Below, piece by piece: positions 1 to 6,317 of a DNA stretch of 10,790 bases. Source of the DNA: an uncultured Veillonella sp. Lineage in GTDB: Bacteria; Bacillota; Negativicutes; Veillonellales; Veillonellaceae. Where the stretch lies: positions 1 through 10,790 of the forward strand of contig CABQQJ010000007.1 in the NCBI GenBank assembly GCA_902466275.1, read 5' to 3'. Every line of letters begins with the position of its first letter. Position 1 is the stretch's first letter. The notes below the pieces were generated by a model. That model saw only the letters and a list, made by a program, of their open reading frames with translations. It was not told the origin of the DNA and did not search any database. The translations under genes were made by a program, and so were the position numbers.

Positions 1-389
1 AATGCGAAGCCTTGACCATGGTATGTGCCCAAGTATTCGGTCACAATACGACTATGACCATCTGTGCAGGCAGCGGTGCGTTCCAATTGAACGTGTACAT
101 GCCTATCATGATCTATGACTTTGTTGAAAGCTGTCGCCTCCTCGCAGATGCTATGAACTCTTTCACAACACATTGTATCGACGGCGTAGAATTTGTACCT
201 GAAAAACTCAACTTCTTCGTAGAACAATCTCTCATGATTGCTACATCCTTAACACCATATATTGGCTACGACAAGAGCGCTAAGGTGGTAAAAGAAGCGT
301 ACAAACGCGGTTGCTCTATTAAAGAAATCATCTTGGAAGAAAAACTCATGACCGAAGACGAATTTGCTGAAGCAGTTCGCATGAAATAA
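1..389 (+). CDS. fumC: Fumarate hydratase, class II (C-terminal part)
   Basis: The 5' end is cut by the window; the open frame is already running at base 3 (TGC GAA GCC TTG ACC ATG), so TTG or ATG codons near base 12 are internal. The product interconverts fumarate and malate in the cytoplasm (TCA cycle or reductive succinate pathway). What is visible is the CEALTMVCAQVFG stretch typical of the FumC/aspartase/argininosuccinate-lyase superfamily, then the QLNVYMP helix, the RLLADAM segment and the small C-terminal domain with LTPYIGYDKSAKVVKEA. CEALTMV and the 'TPYIGYD' motif match class II fumarase better than aspartase, which lacks the CEA-LTMVCAQV wording. The end at AVRMK is at the usual place for the family, slightly short of the E. 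coli tail. A strong hairpin terminator follows about 60 bases after the stop. Confidence 0.88.
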   Translation, partial: CEALTMVCAQVFGHNTTMTICAGSGAFQLNVYMPIMIYDFVESCRLLADAMNSFTTHCIDGVEFVPEKLNFFVEQSLMIATSLTPYIGYDKSAKVVKEAYKRGCSIKEIILEEKLMTEDEFAEAVRMK

Positions 390-451
390 AATCTCTCTCA
401 TCTCTATGACATATCTGTAACATCCTCTCATACCTCAAATGAACGGAAAAT

Positions 452-520
452 AAAAGGACGCTATAGTCTTGAAACCTTCAGTACTACTTATTACTGAAGA
501 TTAGACTATAGCGTTCTTTT
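452..520. terminator. Bidirectional rho-independent terminator between convergent units
   Basis: A long hairpin: the outer arm AAAAGGACGCTATAGTCT (452-469) pairs with AGACTATAGCGTTCTTTT (503-520) with one G-T wobble. An inner perfect 8-bp stem, CTTCAGTA / TACTGAAG, sits inside it with an 8-nt loop. An A-rich run precedes the left arm and a T run ends the right arm, so it can stop transcripts from both sides: fumC on the + strand and the island genes ending at 543 on the - strand. Confidence 0.85.
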
Positions 521-542
521 GAGTTTTATAAGACTAAAAAAA

Positions 543-1133
543 TTAGATTGTAATTTTTTGACCTAATAAAGCTTCTAACCCTTTGAAAACTTTAATAATA
601 TTAATATATCCTTCTTGAATAGCGTTTGCGTTATATGGAGATCTATAATCATTTGCTTTTGTATTTATTACCATATTTCTAAAAATTTCTTGGTCGTGTA
701 TAGAGAAATCATTAAATGATGTATAAATAACTAATGTGCTACCATAAGCTTTTTTCATATCAGCTATTGTATCATCAGCATAACTTAACTTTTCACCGTA
801 TCCTTTTTGATTATAAAAACTATCATTGGGTAGTTTCTCTATATAACCTATAAACGGAACATTTAATATTTTTGTGAACCCTCCAGCCCCATAAACATAT
901 ATAAAAGGAAAATGTGTTTCATAAGAAAAGACATAACCTTCTATTCCTACTCTTTTCCAATTATCCCGTAATGCCATATTAAATTGATACGGCCATTCAT
1001 ATCGCCCTAAAGCCCAATTCATTGTGCCATCTAAATCAAAATTATAGAACCAACAAAAAGGAAATAAAATTAGAATAGTAATAAGAATATTTTTTAATAT
1101 CCGCATGTCTAATACCAAATCCAGATTTCTCAC
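543..1133 (-). CDS. Hypothetical membrane-anchored or secreted protein, 196 aa
   Basis: Not recognised. The frame opens with GTG at 1133, but an ATG ten codons in (1106) gives MRILKN followed by a hydrophobic stretch (about residues 14-30 of the long form), a good signal anchor or signal peptide; neither start has a convincing ribosome binding site. The remainder is soluble-looking and aromatic-rich (FSYETHFPFIYVYGAGG, YADDTIADMKKAYG), probably facing the cell envelope. There are no Cys residues beyond one in the signal region (FPFCWF), which could be a lipobox-like site but does not match the L-x-G/A-C consensus well. It is the last gene of the island, 61 bases after the 113-aa putative immunity gene and just before the terminator at 452-520. 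By position it could be an accessory or second immunity gene of the CDI-like module, but nothing in the sequence proves that. The ATG at 1106 is the preferred start. Confidence 0.6.
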   Translation of the reverse strand: MRNLDLVLDMRILKNILITILILFPFCWFYNFDLDGTMNWALGRYEWPYQFNMALRDNWKRVGIEGYVFSYETHFPFIYVYGAGGFTKILNVPFIGYIEKLPNDSFYNQKGYGEKLSYADDTIADMKKAYGSTLVIYTSFNDFSIHDQEIFRNMVINTKANDYRSPYNANAIQEGYINIIKVFKGLEALLGQKITI

Positions 1134-1194
1134 GAATTCTAGATTACCACTTGCAAAAACTCACGCTAAACGAATCCAAGCAAAAGTATAATAT

Positions 1195-1536
1195 TTAATA
1201 ATAGGTTAAAACATATAAATATATGTATAAGGCTACTAGAAAAAGCCAAGAGTATAAGGCGCCTTTAAATAATTTTTGATGCTTTTGTGTTTCAACCGCA
1301 TCATAATTTTCACTACGAGGTATATAATACATTCCGATTAAAGAAATCCCCATAACAACTGAAGACAAAAAGAATAATACAAATATCGAAACGACTTCAT
1401 GGAGCAAACCTACCCCAAGCCATATAGACATACCTAACATTGCCACAATTCTGGCTAATGAAAGCTTACCTTCATGAGTAATTAATTTGTATACAAAAAA
1501 TATTATTCCTATTATTATAATTAAGTCCTGAAGCAT
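1195..1536 (-). CDS. Putative CDI immunity protein, multi-spanning membrane protein (113 aa)
   Basis: Short, very hydrophobic protein with about four predicted membrane segments (roughly residues 4-20, 30-48, 50-70 and 90-112). A polar loop with SENYDAVETQKHQK lies between the last two. Its ATG overlaps the TAA of the restored toxin frame (TAATG, 1538-1534), a classical translational-coupling arrangement for cdiA-cdiI pairs. A diverged, frameshifted paralogue lies at 2843-3191, also coupled by TAATG to a toxin 3' remnant, so this gene travels with the toxin tail as a unit. Known inner-membrane CDI immunity proteins protect against membrane-damaging CdiA toxins, and the Gly-rich hydrophobic tail of the toxin here fits that pattern. 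The immunity role is inferred from position and repeated linkage; I do not recognise the family by name. The reading frame is intact. Confidence 0.72.
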   Translation of the reverse strand: MLQDLIIIIGIIFFVYKLITHEGKLSLARIVAMLGMSIWLGVGLLHEVVSIFVLFFLSSVVMGISLIGMYYIPRSENYDAVETQKHQKLFKGALYSWLFLVALYIYLYVLTYY

Positions 1537-2350
1537 TACTTCTCTATATCCTTTTTTAAATTAGATTTGATTCTATCCTTATAATAATCCCCAAATGACG
1601 CTCCAGCAACACCAACAGCAAAAACCCTACAGGGCCCGCACTACCTCCTACAACTCCACCCCCTAATCCAGTAGCTACTGGAATCAAATTAGCTCCCCAA
1701 GCCTTTACTAGTTCACGCCCACTGTACATTTGGTAATCATTTTGCATATCGTTAAGTAAGAAACCTATTGAAACAGGCCCTCCAACTTTCGCTACAGTTC
1801 GAGTAATTTTTGATGCGTTCTCTGCATAATACACATATCCAACCCATGGTTGATTTGCTACTTCAGATAATACATTTTGAGCAACAGACTTGCCTAAGGC
1901 ATCCTTAGTCCAAACAAATATAGACTTAGATTCAGATACAGGCATTACACTCACTTTATCAGATGTATCAACAAAAATGAATCTTTCATTATTGGATCCA
2001 TTACTGTATTTGGCTCTAGCCAAAGTAGCCATTTCATCTAGTATGATTGTAGTACCTAATGATACATCTTTATTCATAAGAGTGACATGATAATTTATGC
2101 CTAGCTTATTGACTATCCTTGCTCCTAATCCTTTAACCCCTAGAAACATATCATCATCATAAAAATAACCTTCAGCTTTAATAGTATAAGTTCCATCTAC
2201 ATTTTTACTAAGAAAAGGATTCTCAGCTTCTTGAATATAACTTATAGTTACGCCATTTTCAAGTATTCTTATTAACTCTTCAACACTACCATTATTATCA
2301 AGGTTTCTAATAATTGCAATTCTTAAAGACTCTATCTGATGCTCACTCAA
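1536..2350 (-). pseudogene. CdiA-like C-terminal toxin domain, frameshifted
   Basis: The open part runs from 2350 (TTG) to an out-of-frame stop at 1556, 264 aa. It is in the same frame as the pretoxin gene upstream, separated by TGA AAT CAA, and TTG has no ribosome binding site, so it is best read as the continuation of that protein. Residues 1-160 are mixed alpha/beta (SIFVWTKDALGKSVAQ). Residues 184-199 and 217-245 are hydrophobic and Gly-rich (VATGLGGGVVGGSAGPVG), a glycine-zipper look. After VGF the frame degenerates into LLLVLLERHLG. Adding one T to the T run (+ strand A run 1620-1624) instead gives AVGVAGASFGDYYKDRIKSN and then a Lys-rich end, with a TAA at 1538-1536 overlapping the next ATG. 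The ancestral end was therefore at 1536. Likely role when intact: membrane-active toxin delivered on contact. No nuclease or deaminase motif was seen. Confidence 0.7.
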
Positions 2351-2356
2351 TTGATT

Positions 2357-2728
2357 TCATTTAGTCCCATATTGTGCTTCAGCTGCACCTGTTACAGGAG
2401 AATAACCTAAAGTACCATTTACAGCAGCACCTAGTAATGCACTTAATGTTTGAGCTACATCAGGTTTTTCTTTTGCAATTTTTTGAATTTCTCCAATTAA
2501 TGCTTCATTGGTAGCACCAGCATAAAAACCACTACCTGGTTTATTCCCTGTCATACGGGAAGATACTTCAGCGACTATGCCATGGGCTATCGCTTTTGCA
2601 ACTTTACCTTCTTTAGAGGTTGGATTCAAATTATGTAATTGGCCAAAGGCTTCTTTTGCAAATAATTTAGATAATTCTTGACGTTCTTCAATTTTCTTGT
2701 TATCAAAGATTTCATCAAGCTTATTCAA
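2357..2728 (-). pseudogene. CdiA/FhaB-type haemagglutinin pretoxin domain, orphan fragment
   Basis: Translates to 123 aa beginning NKLDEIFDNKKIEERQELSK and containing KLFAKEAFGQLHNL, AKAIAHGIVAEVSSRM, SGFYAGATNEALIGEIQKIA and ALLGAAVNGTLGYSPVTG, ending AEAQYGTK. The order (DEIFD, VEER/IEERQEL, LFA..A..QLH, AHG...E, GA.NEA, ALLGAAVN) is that of the segment preceding the variable toxin domain in large two-partner-secretion haemagglutinins/CdiA. The start shown is TTG at 2728 without a clear ribosome binding site. The same frame stays open and domain-like back to a TAA at 2749, so the N-terminal several thousand residues of a CdiA are absent and this is a displaced 3' module. It stops at TGA (2359-2357), beyond which the frame continues straight into the toxin domain; a TGG-to-TGA change (YGTKW) is the simplest origin. 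Unlikely to make a working protein. Confidence 0.75.
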
Positions 2729-2842
2729 GCTATCATTTGTATCTCGTTACAGTGTTTGAATATTAACGCTAGCGTCTCCCTTGTGGATTTATACACCTGA
2801 TATTATATTGGTATTATACTTAGCTCAATAATAAGGATATAG

Positions 2843-3191
2843 CTAATAATAAATCAAAATATATAGAAAAATATATAAAGCTATCATAAATATCCAGGAG
2901 TATAAAGCCCCTCTATATAGCTTTTGATGCTTTTGAGTTTTATCCTCATCATAATTCTCACTACTTGGCACAAAATACATTCCTATCAAAGAAATCCCGA
3001 TACATATTAGCCACCAAAATAGTAAATAGTAAAACAAATGGAGATATCAGTTTACTCAGCAATACTAATCCACAACCGACAATAATAGAAAACGTTGCAA
3101 TAACTCTAGCCATACTAAGCTTACCTTCATGCGTAATAAGTTTGTATATGAGAAATATAATCCCCAATATTATAATCAGATCTTGATACAT
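2843..3191 (-). pseudogene. Paralogue of the putative immunity protein, frameshifted
   Basis: Two overlapping frames together spell a protein closely similar to the 113-aa product at 1195-1536. The first frame (from ATG 3191) gives MYQDLIIILGIIFLIYKLIT, KLSMARVIATF and SPFVLLF. The second frame (ending TAG at 2843) gives CIGISLIGMYFVPSSENYD, TQKHQKLYRGALYSW and LYIFLYILIYY. The switch falls in a 7-bp tandem duplication (3019-3032). Removing one unit yields FVLLFWWLICIGISLIG, exactly the length of FVLFFLSSVVMGISLIG in the intact paralogue. The ATG overlaps a TAA of a toxin 3' remnant (TAATG), as in the intact copy. The broken first frame continues out of register to a stop at 2961. Probably non-functional. 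Confidence 0.82.
3019..3032. repeat. 7-bp tandem duplication causing a frameshift
   Basis: ATAGTAA occurs twice head to tail (3019-3025 and 3026-3032). On the - strand it adds seven bases inside the third membrane segment of the immunity paralogue. Deleting one unit restores both frame and alignment length relative to the intact paralogue. Confidence 0.85.
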
Positions 3192-3250
3192 TACTTATCT
3201 ACATCCTTCTTTAATCAGATTTAATTTTATCTGTAGCACACTCTCACTTG
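3191..3250 (-). pseudogene. Remnant of a second toxin 3' end
   Basis: The last about 45 bases before the immunity paralogue match the end of the toxin gene almost base for base: GATAAAATTAAATCTGATT then AAAGAAGGATGTAGATAAGT, compared with GATAGAATCAAATCTAATTT then AAAAAAGGATATAGAGAAGT. One T is missing in the middle. Corrected, it encodes DKIKSD-KKDVDK followed by a TAA overlapping the ATG at 3191, parallel to DRIKSNLKKDIEK in the full copy. Upstream of about 3250 the similarity fades; a short frame reading VGSFTSVAASESV may be more of it but cannot be assigned. It shows that the toxin-tail plus immunity unit was duplicated and then mostly lost. Confidence 0.65.
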
Positions 3251-3306
3251 CCGCAACAGATGTAAAAGAACCGACATTTCTAGAAACGACTTTCTAAATA
3301 TAAATC

Positions 3307-4140
3307 TTATAACAACACTACATGATTAGGCATCTTATCAAACGGCATTACATATTCTGAAAGACTTGTTAATTCGTCCAAATCATTACGACTTATTACA
3401 TATAGATGAAGTCCATCATCTTTTTCAACTATATCAGCTCTCCCACCATACCATGGTCTTTTATATGATAATATCTTGCTTTTTATATCTCCATTGAGAT
3501 TAAAAATCTGTAATTGATTCTCTGCAACAGCTAATCCATATTTATCAGTCACAGATATGTCATAATACGGAACAGAAATAGGGTTTTGAATCTGAATCTT
3601 TTTTAGATTATCTAATATCGTAATATTATTTGTATCCAAGCATACTAATTTTCCATTATGAAGAAAGGACTCTTTTATTTCACTTTCATAAACAAAATAT
3701 GCAAATTTTTCATCATAGTCTGCTATTTCATCTATAATACGAACAGAATAATCAATCAATGACAAAGATACTACCCCTTTATTGGTACGCATTAAAATTA
3801 TGTCATCACTAAATTTATATAATTGATAAAAATAGAATTCCTTAATATTATTAGGAATAGGTATTATCTTAACAAAATGTGCATCGATATCTACAAAGCA
3901 TAAAGACGACTCTAACTTAAATACAATTCTATTTCTCACCACATCTGTGTAAATTGCTTCAATAAGTAATAATTGTTCGCCTATATAAATTCTATTAACT
4001 TCTCTCCACTCCAGGTCCAAAACAATTAAACCATTAAGTTTATCATTTATAATCATATAATTTGCACATCGCAAAGCAAAAATTATAACATTTTCTAAAC
4101 TTGGACTTTTTATCTGCTTAATAGATTCTAATTCTATCAT
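3307..4140 (-). CDS. Hypothetical protein, 277 aa, beta-rich
   Basis: Not recognised. Starts at ATG 4140 with a good ribosome binding site (GAAGGA, 6 bases upstream). There is no signal peptide and no membrane segment, so it is predicted cytoplasmic. The sequence is a run of short hydrophobic strands separated by turns (LNGLIVLDLEWREVNRIYIG, NRIVFKLESSLCFVDI, DDIILMRTNKGVVSLSLIDY, GKLVCLDTNNITILDN, YGLAVAENQLQIFNLNGDIK, DGLHLYVISR). This resembles the blades of a beta-propeller without WD or kelch signatures. It lies immediately upstream, in transcription order, of the toxin remnant and the immunity paralogue. In such islands proteins of this kind can be immunity proteins of earlier modules, but this is guilt by association only. 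The frame appears intact. Confidence 0.65.
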   Translation of the reverse strand: MIELESIKQIKSPSLENVIIFALRCANYMIINDKLNGLIVLDLEWREVNRIYIGEQLLLIEAIYTDVVRNRIVFKLESSLCFVDIDAHFVKIIPIPNNIKEFYFYQLYKFSDDIILMRTNKGVVSLSLIDYSVRIIDEIADYDEKFAYFVYESEIKESFLHNGKLVCLDTNNITILDNLKKIQIQNPISVPYYDISVTDKYGLAVAENQLQIFNLNGDIKSKILSYKRPWYGGRADIVEKDDGLHLYVISRNDLDELTSLSEYVMPFDKMPNHVVLL

Positions 4141-4183
4141 CTACATTCCTTCTATAGTTTCATTAGATTATAATTCAGACCCT

Positions 4184-4435
4184 TTACATTAAAAGCAATC
4201 CACACTCGCTCTGCTCTATAATATCTTTTAAACTCCTCCCATTTATTAATGGATTTTCTAATAATGGTAAAAAATCATTACATTCTACTAAAAGATCCTC
4301 ATCTTTCCAGAGTTGCCATAACGTCCTATAAGTAACAACCCCATATGTGGAATCATTATAATATATTTCTAACTCTCTGTTACATTTCAAGCCTTCAAAA
4401 ACTTCATCATATAAAGAAGCACCCGAATCACTCAT
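4184..4435 (-). CDS. Small acidic protein, 83 aa, possible immunity protein
   Basis: Starts at ATG 4435 after AAGGAG (9 bases upstream), a good site. Soluble, acidic and aromatic. It is a diverged paralogue of the 81-aa product at 4524-4769. Shared pattern: a short N-terminal helix, then ELEIYYNDSTYGV aligned with EVEFRYKGLECFI, then LWQLWKDEDLLVE aligned with IWEFWINDECVIK, then DFLPLLENPLINGRSLKDI aligned with DTFLMIPCLEDHTISDI. Small, acidic, tandemly duplicated proteins next to CDI or Rhs toxin fragments are commonly immunity proteins, but no cognate toxin is visible, so the function is unknown. Confidence 0.62.
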   Translation of the reverse strand: MSDSGASLYDEVFEGLKCNRELEIYYNDSTYGVVTYRTLWQLWKDEDLLVECNDFLPLLENPLINGRSLKDIIEQSECGLLLM

Positions 4436-4523
4436 TGATGTTTACTCCTTCCTAATTTTTCTAGTCAAACATACTTAGCCTTAAGATGCTGCCAATTACC
4501 TTATAAACACTGATATTAAAGGT

Positions 4524-4769
4524 TTAAAAAATGTACAAAGATTTTTCATCATATAACTCATTAGCAAAAATATCACTAATTGTGTGATCTTCTAAGCAAG
4601 GTATCATTAAAAAAGTGTCTAAATCTGGCTCTTTAATGACACATTCATCATTAATCCAAAACTCCCAAATAACACTATTTGGAGTTATAAAACACTCTAA
4701 TCCTTTATATCTAAACTCAACCTCTTCGTTCATGTCTAGATAACATCTTATCTCTTCTAGTTTATTCAT
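4524..4769 (-). CDS. Small acidic protein, 81 aa, paralogue of the 83-aa neighbour
   Basis: Starts at ATG 4769 (MNKLEEIRCYLDMNEEVEF) with only a weak GAGAG ribosome site 3 to 4 bases upstream. Acidic, no membrane segment. It aligns along its whole length with the product at 4184-4435: an x-E-V/L-E-I/F-x-Y strand, a W-x-x-W/F-W-like aromatic core (IWEFWIND / LWQLWKDE) and a C-terminal I-S/K-D-I helix. The family is not one I can name. Order on the - strand is 357-aa membrane protein, this gene, its paralogue, then the 277-aa protein, with gaps of roughly 40-90 bases, so they may share a transcript. A possible immunity or antitoxin-type protein. Confidence 0.6.
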   Translation of the reverse strand: MNKLEEIRCYLDMNEEVEFRYKGLECFITPNSVIWEFWINDECVIKEPDLDTFLMIPCLEDHTISDIFANELYDEKSLYIF

Positions 4770-4800
4770 TTTCTCTCACTAATTCAGCTTTTTCATACCC

Positions 4801-4825
4801 CCTGCTACTAGATTCTCATAGCAGG
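4801..4825. other. Hairpin without T run between two island genes
   Basis: CCTGCTA (4801-4807) and TAGCAGG (4819-4825) form a perfect 7-bp stem with an 11-nt loop. It sits just after the 357-aa gene's stop (4836) and 32 bases before the next ATG (4769) on the - strand. There is no T run on either side, so it is more likely an RNA processing or stability element, or a weak terminator, than a classical terminator. Confidence 0.4.
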
Positions 4826-4835
4826 AGAATATCAG

Positions 4836-5909
4836 TTATAAAGGATAATAAAAGATTGAGTTACTTTCCTGATCATATAATGCAGATGTTTTATTATATA
4901 GTAAATACAGCACATATATATTAACTAAAGGTACAAATAAGCAAATAAGCCAAAAAATACTACTATTGGTATCCATCAAGCGTCTACATATCATAGTAAT
5001 TACAGTATATGTAAGATAAATGTATAAAGTATATCTTAGAATGGATGGCTCAATAGTATAAGTTACAACAAAATTATACATAATAAAAGCTAAAAACACA
5101 TTAAACATATGCCACTGACGAACAGTACTGCGTCCATAAAACCATAAACTATCTATTAAAATACTTTTATAGATATCAATCCAAAAAGGGTAGGACTCCT
5201 GTCGACTATAATATAACTTTAAGGTCTTAATTTGCCCATCGGTTAAATCATTTCTATTGCCCCACCACACATCAATAACTTTATTATCAAAAATAATCCC
5301 ATTAGTTTCAATAGTATTATGAGCAGACCATAATTTATCGATTCCAAATGCCCAAAATAGTATCAACCCCATCAGAAAAGGAAAGAACATCTCAGGTGTA
5401 TCTACGCTCCATAGTACCTCATTCCCCAATATATAATCAGTAGTGCCTCTAAAGCTAAAATTAGAACTAGAAATAGTAATACTTTTACCCAAAAGTAAAA
5501 CCATTACTAAAGAAATCATTATAATGACATTAAGCCAATTAAAAGAAGCCTTTTTATAATAATTCAACCGCATGTAATTTGTAATAAAAACAAAAAGAAT
5601 ATAAAGAGTATGCCCTACATAAAATAACATATTATAGTATTCTTGATTATATATTCTATCAAAAGGAAGAGAAAGCATGAAAATATTTGCTTCTATGCCC
5701 AAGAAAACTAAAATATTTATTGAAAGATAAGTTTGCACATTCATCGTAAGTGTTTTAAGATTTCTTACATATTGAATTAACGCTACTACTTCAATTTTAA
5801 ACTTACTAAATTCATCAACTAAAAACTGTTTCATACTTTTAATTATCATATAGATACCAATAATGGTGAAAGTTTTTAGCAGTATTTTATATAATCCAAT
5901 ATAAAACAA
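4836..5909 (-). CDS. Multi-spanning membrane protein with DUF805-like C-terminal domain, 357 aa
   Basis: About eight hydrophobic segments: residues 10-24 (if the long start is used), 61-80, 94-111, 125-141, 174-189, 268-284, 290-307 and 318-338. The C-terminal part (about 242-340) looks like DUF805: WFYGRSTVRQWHMFN matches the family's F-x-GRA/S-x-R-x-x-W/F entry, and RRLMDTNSSIFWLICLFVPL matches the RR-L/x-D-T-x-x-S-x-W-L-L-x-x-L-x-P signature. The N-terminal four-helix half has no match I know, so this may be a fusion. The start is uncertain: TTG at 5909 follows an in-frame TGA and has no spaced ribosome site; ATG at 5849 (MIIKSMKQFL) or 5834 are alternatives. DUF805 proteins are inner-membrane proteins of unknown function. 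Confidence 0.65.
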   Translation of the reverse strand: MFYIGLYKILLKTFTIIGIYMIIKSMKQFLVDEFSKFKIEVVALIQYVRNLKTLTMNVQTYLSINILVFLGIEANIFMLSLPFDRIYNQEYYNMLFYVGHTLYILFVFITNYMRLNYYKKASFNWLNVIIMISLVMVLLLGKSITISSSNFSFRGTTDYILGNEVLWSVDTPEMFFPFLMGLILFWAFGIDKLWSAHNTIETNGIIFDNKVIDVWWGNRNDLTDGQIKTLKLYYSRQESYPFWIDIYKSILIDSLWFYGRSTVRQWHMFNVFLAFIMYNFVVTYTIEPSILRYTLYIYLTYTVITMICRRLMDTNSSIFWLICLFVPLVNIYVLYLLYNKTSALYDQESNSIFYYPL

Positions 5910-5962
5910 TCACCGAAAAAAGATAGATTCCAGAACTAATGGTAAATGAATGCACACAAATG

Positions 5963-6166
5963 CTACCCTCTTTTACGTCTTAAATAGTTATAAATATAGT
6001 TCCATACCACATAAAACAAAAGTATTATAACATATGCGATAACAAAGAAATAAAAATCTACTTCATCTTCAATCAACTCTGGATTTGTGACAAGACTATA
6101 TGGAATACATATAAGTAAAAAAAGTACTAAGCCTCGCACAAAATAATTATAAAGTTTTAAAAACAT
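5963..6166 (-). CDS. Small membrane protein, 67 aa, two membrane segments
   Basis: Starts at ATG 6166 after GGGAG (5 to 6 bases upstream), a good ribosome site. Two hydrophobic segments (about residues 10-24 and 39-57) are separated by an acidic loop (NPELIEDEVD), and the protein ends in a basic tail (YLRRKRG), which suggests both termini are inside. It is the first gene after the terminator at 6259-6298 in - strand direction, so it probably opens a new transcript running into the DUF805-like gene 53 bases downstream. The function is not recognisable; small two-helix proteins like this can be immunity proteins or membrane regulators. Confidence 0.55.
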   Translation of the reverse strand: MFLKLYNYFVRGLVLFLLICIPYSLVTNPELIEDEVDFYFFVIAYVIILLFYVVWNYIYNYLRRKRG

Positions 6167-6258
6167 ATGCTTACTCCCAACATAAAACCTATATATTCAT
6201 AACACAACCAAAATTTTTAATTCTAATATATCACACTTATTATATAAGTTCATATAAT

Positions 6259-6298
6259 AAAAAGAGGTATTATATTTTCAAATACAATACCTCTTTTT
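6259..6298 (-). terminator. Rho-independent terminator after the 100-aa gene
   Basis: AAAAGAGGTATT (left arm, from about 6260) pairs perfectly with AATACCTCTTTT (right arm, to 6297), and the pairing continues inward after one mismatch. Read on the - strand it ends in a T run. It lies 20 bases after the stop at 6318 and before the next - strand gene at 6166, so it separates the island genes from the mutY side. Confidence 0.75.
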
Positions 6299-6317
6299 GT
6301 TTGTACCCTATATTTTT

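Noticed and set aside
452..520. Long hairpin considered as a transposon end, attachment site or REP-like repeat
   Set aside because: A single copy with flanking A and T runs between convergent genes is best explained as a terminator.
1890..2090. 66-aa + strand open frame inside the toxin region
   Set aside because: Antisense to the toxin domain, no ribosome site, composition mirrors the opposite coding frame.
2766..2775. Palindrome ACGCTAGCGT upstream of the pretoxin fragment
   Set aside because: Ten bases, no partner site and no promoter elements around it; could be chance or the edge of a rearrangement.
3281..3296. Short hairpin TAGAAA-CGAC-TTTCTA after the 277-aa gene
   Set aside because: Only six A-T-rich pairs and no T run; too weak to call a terminator.
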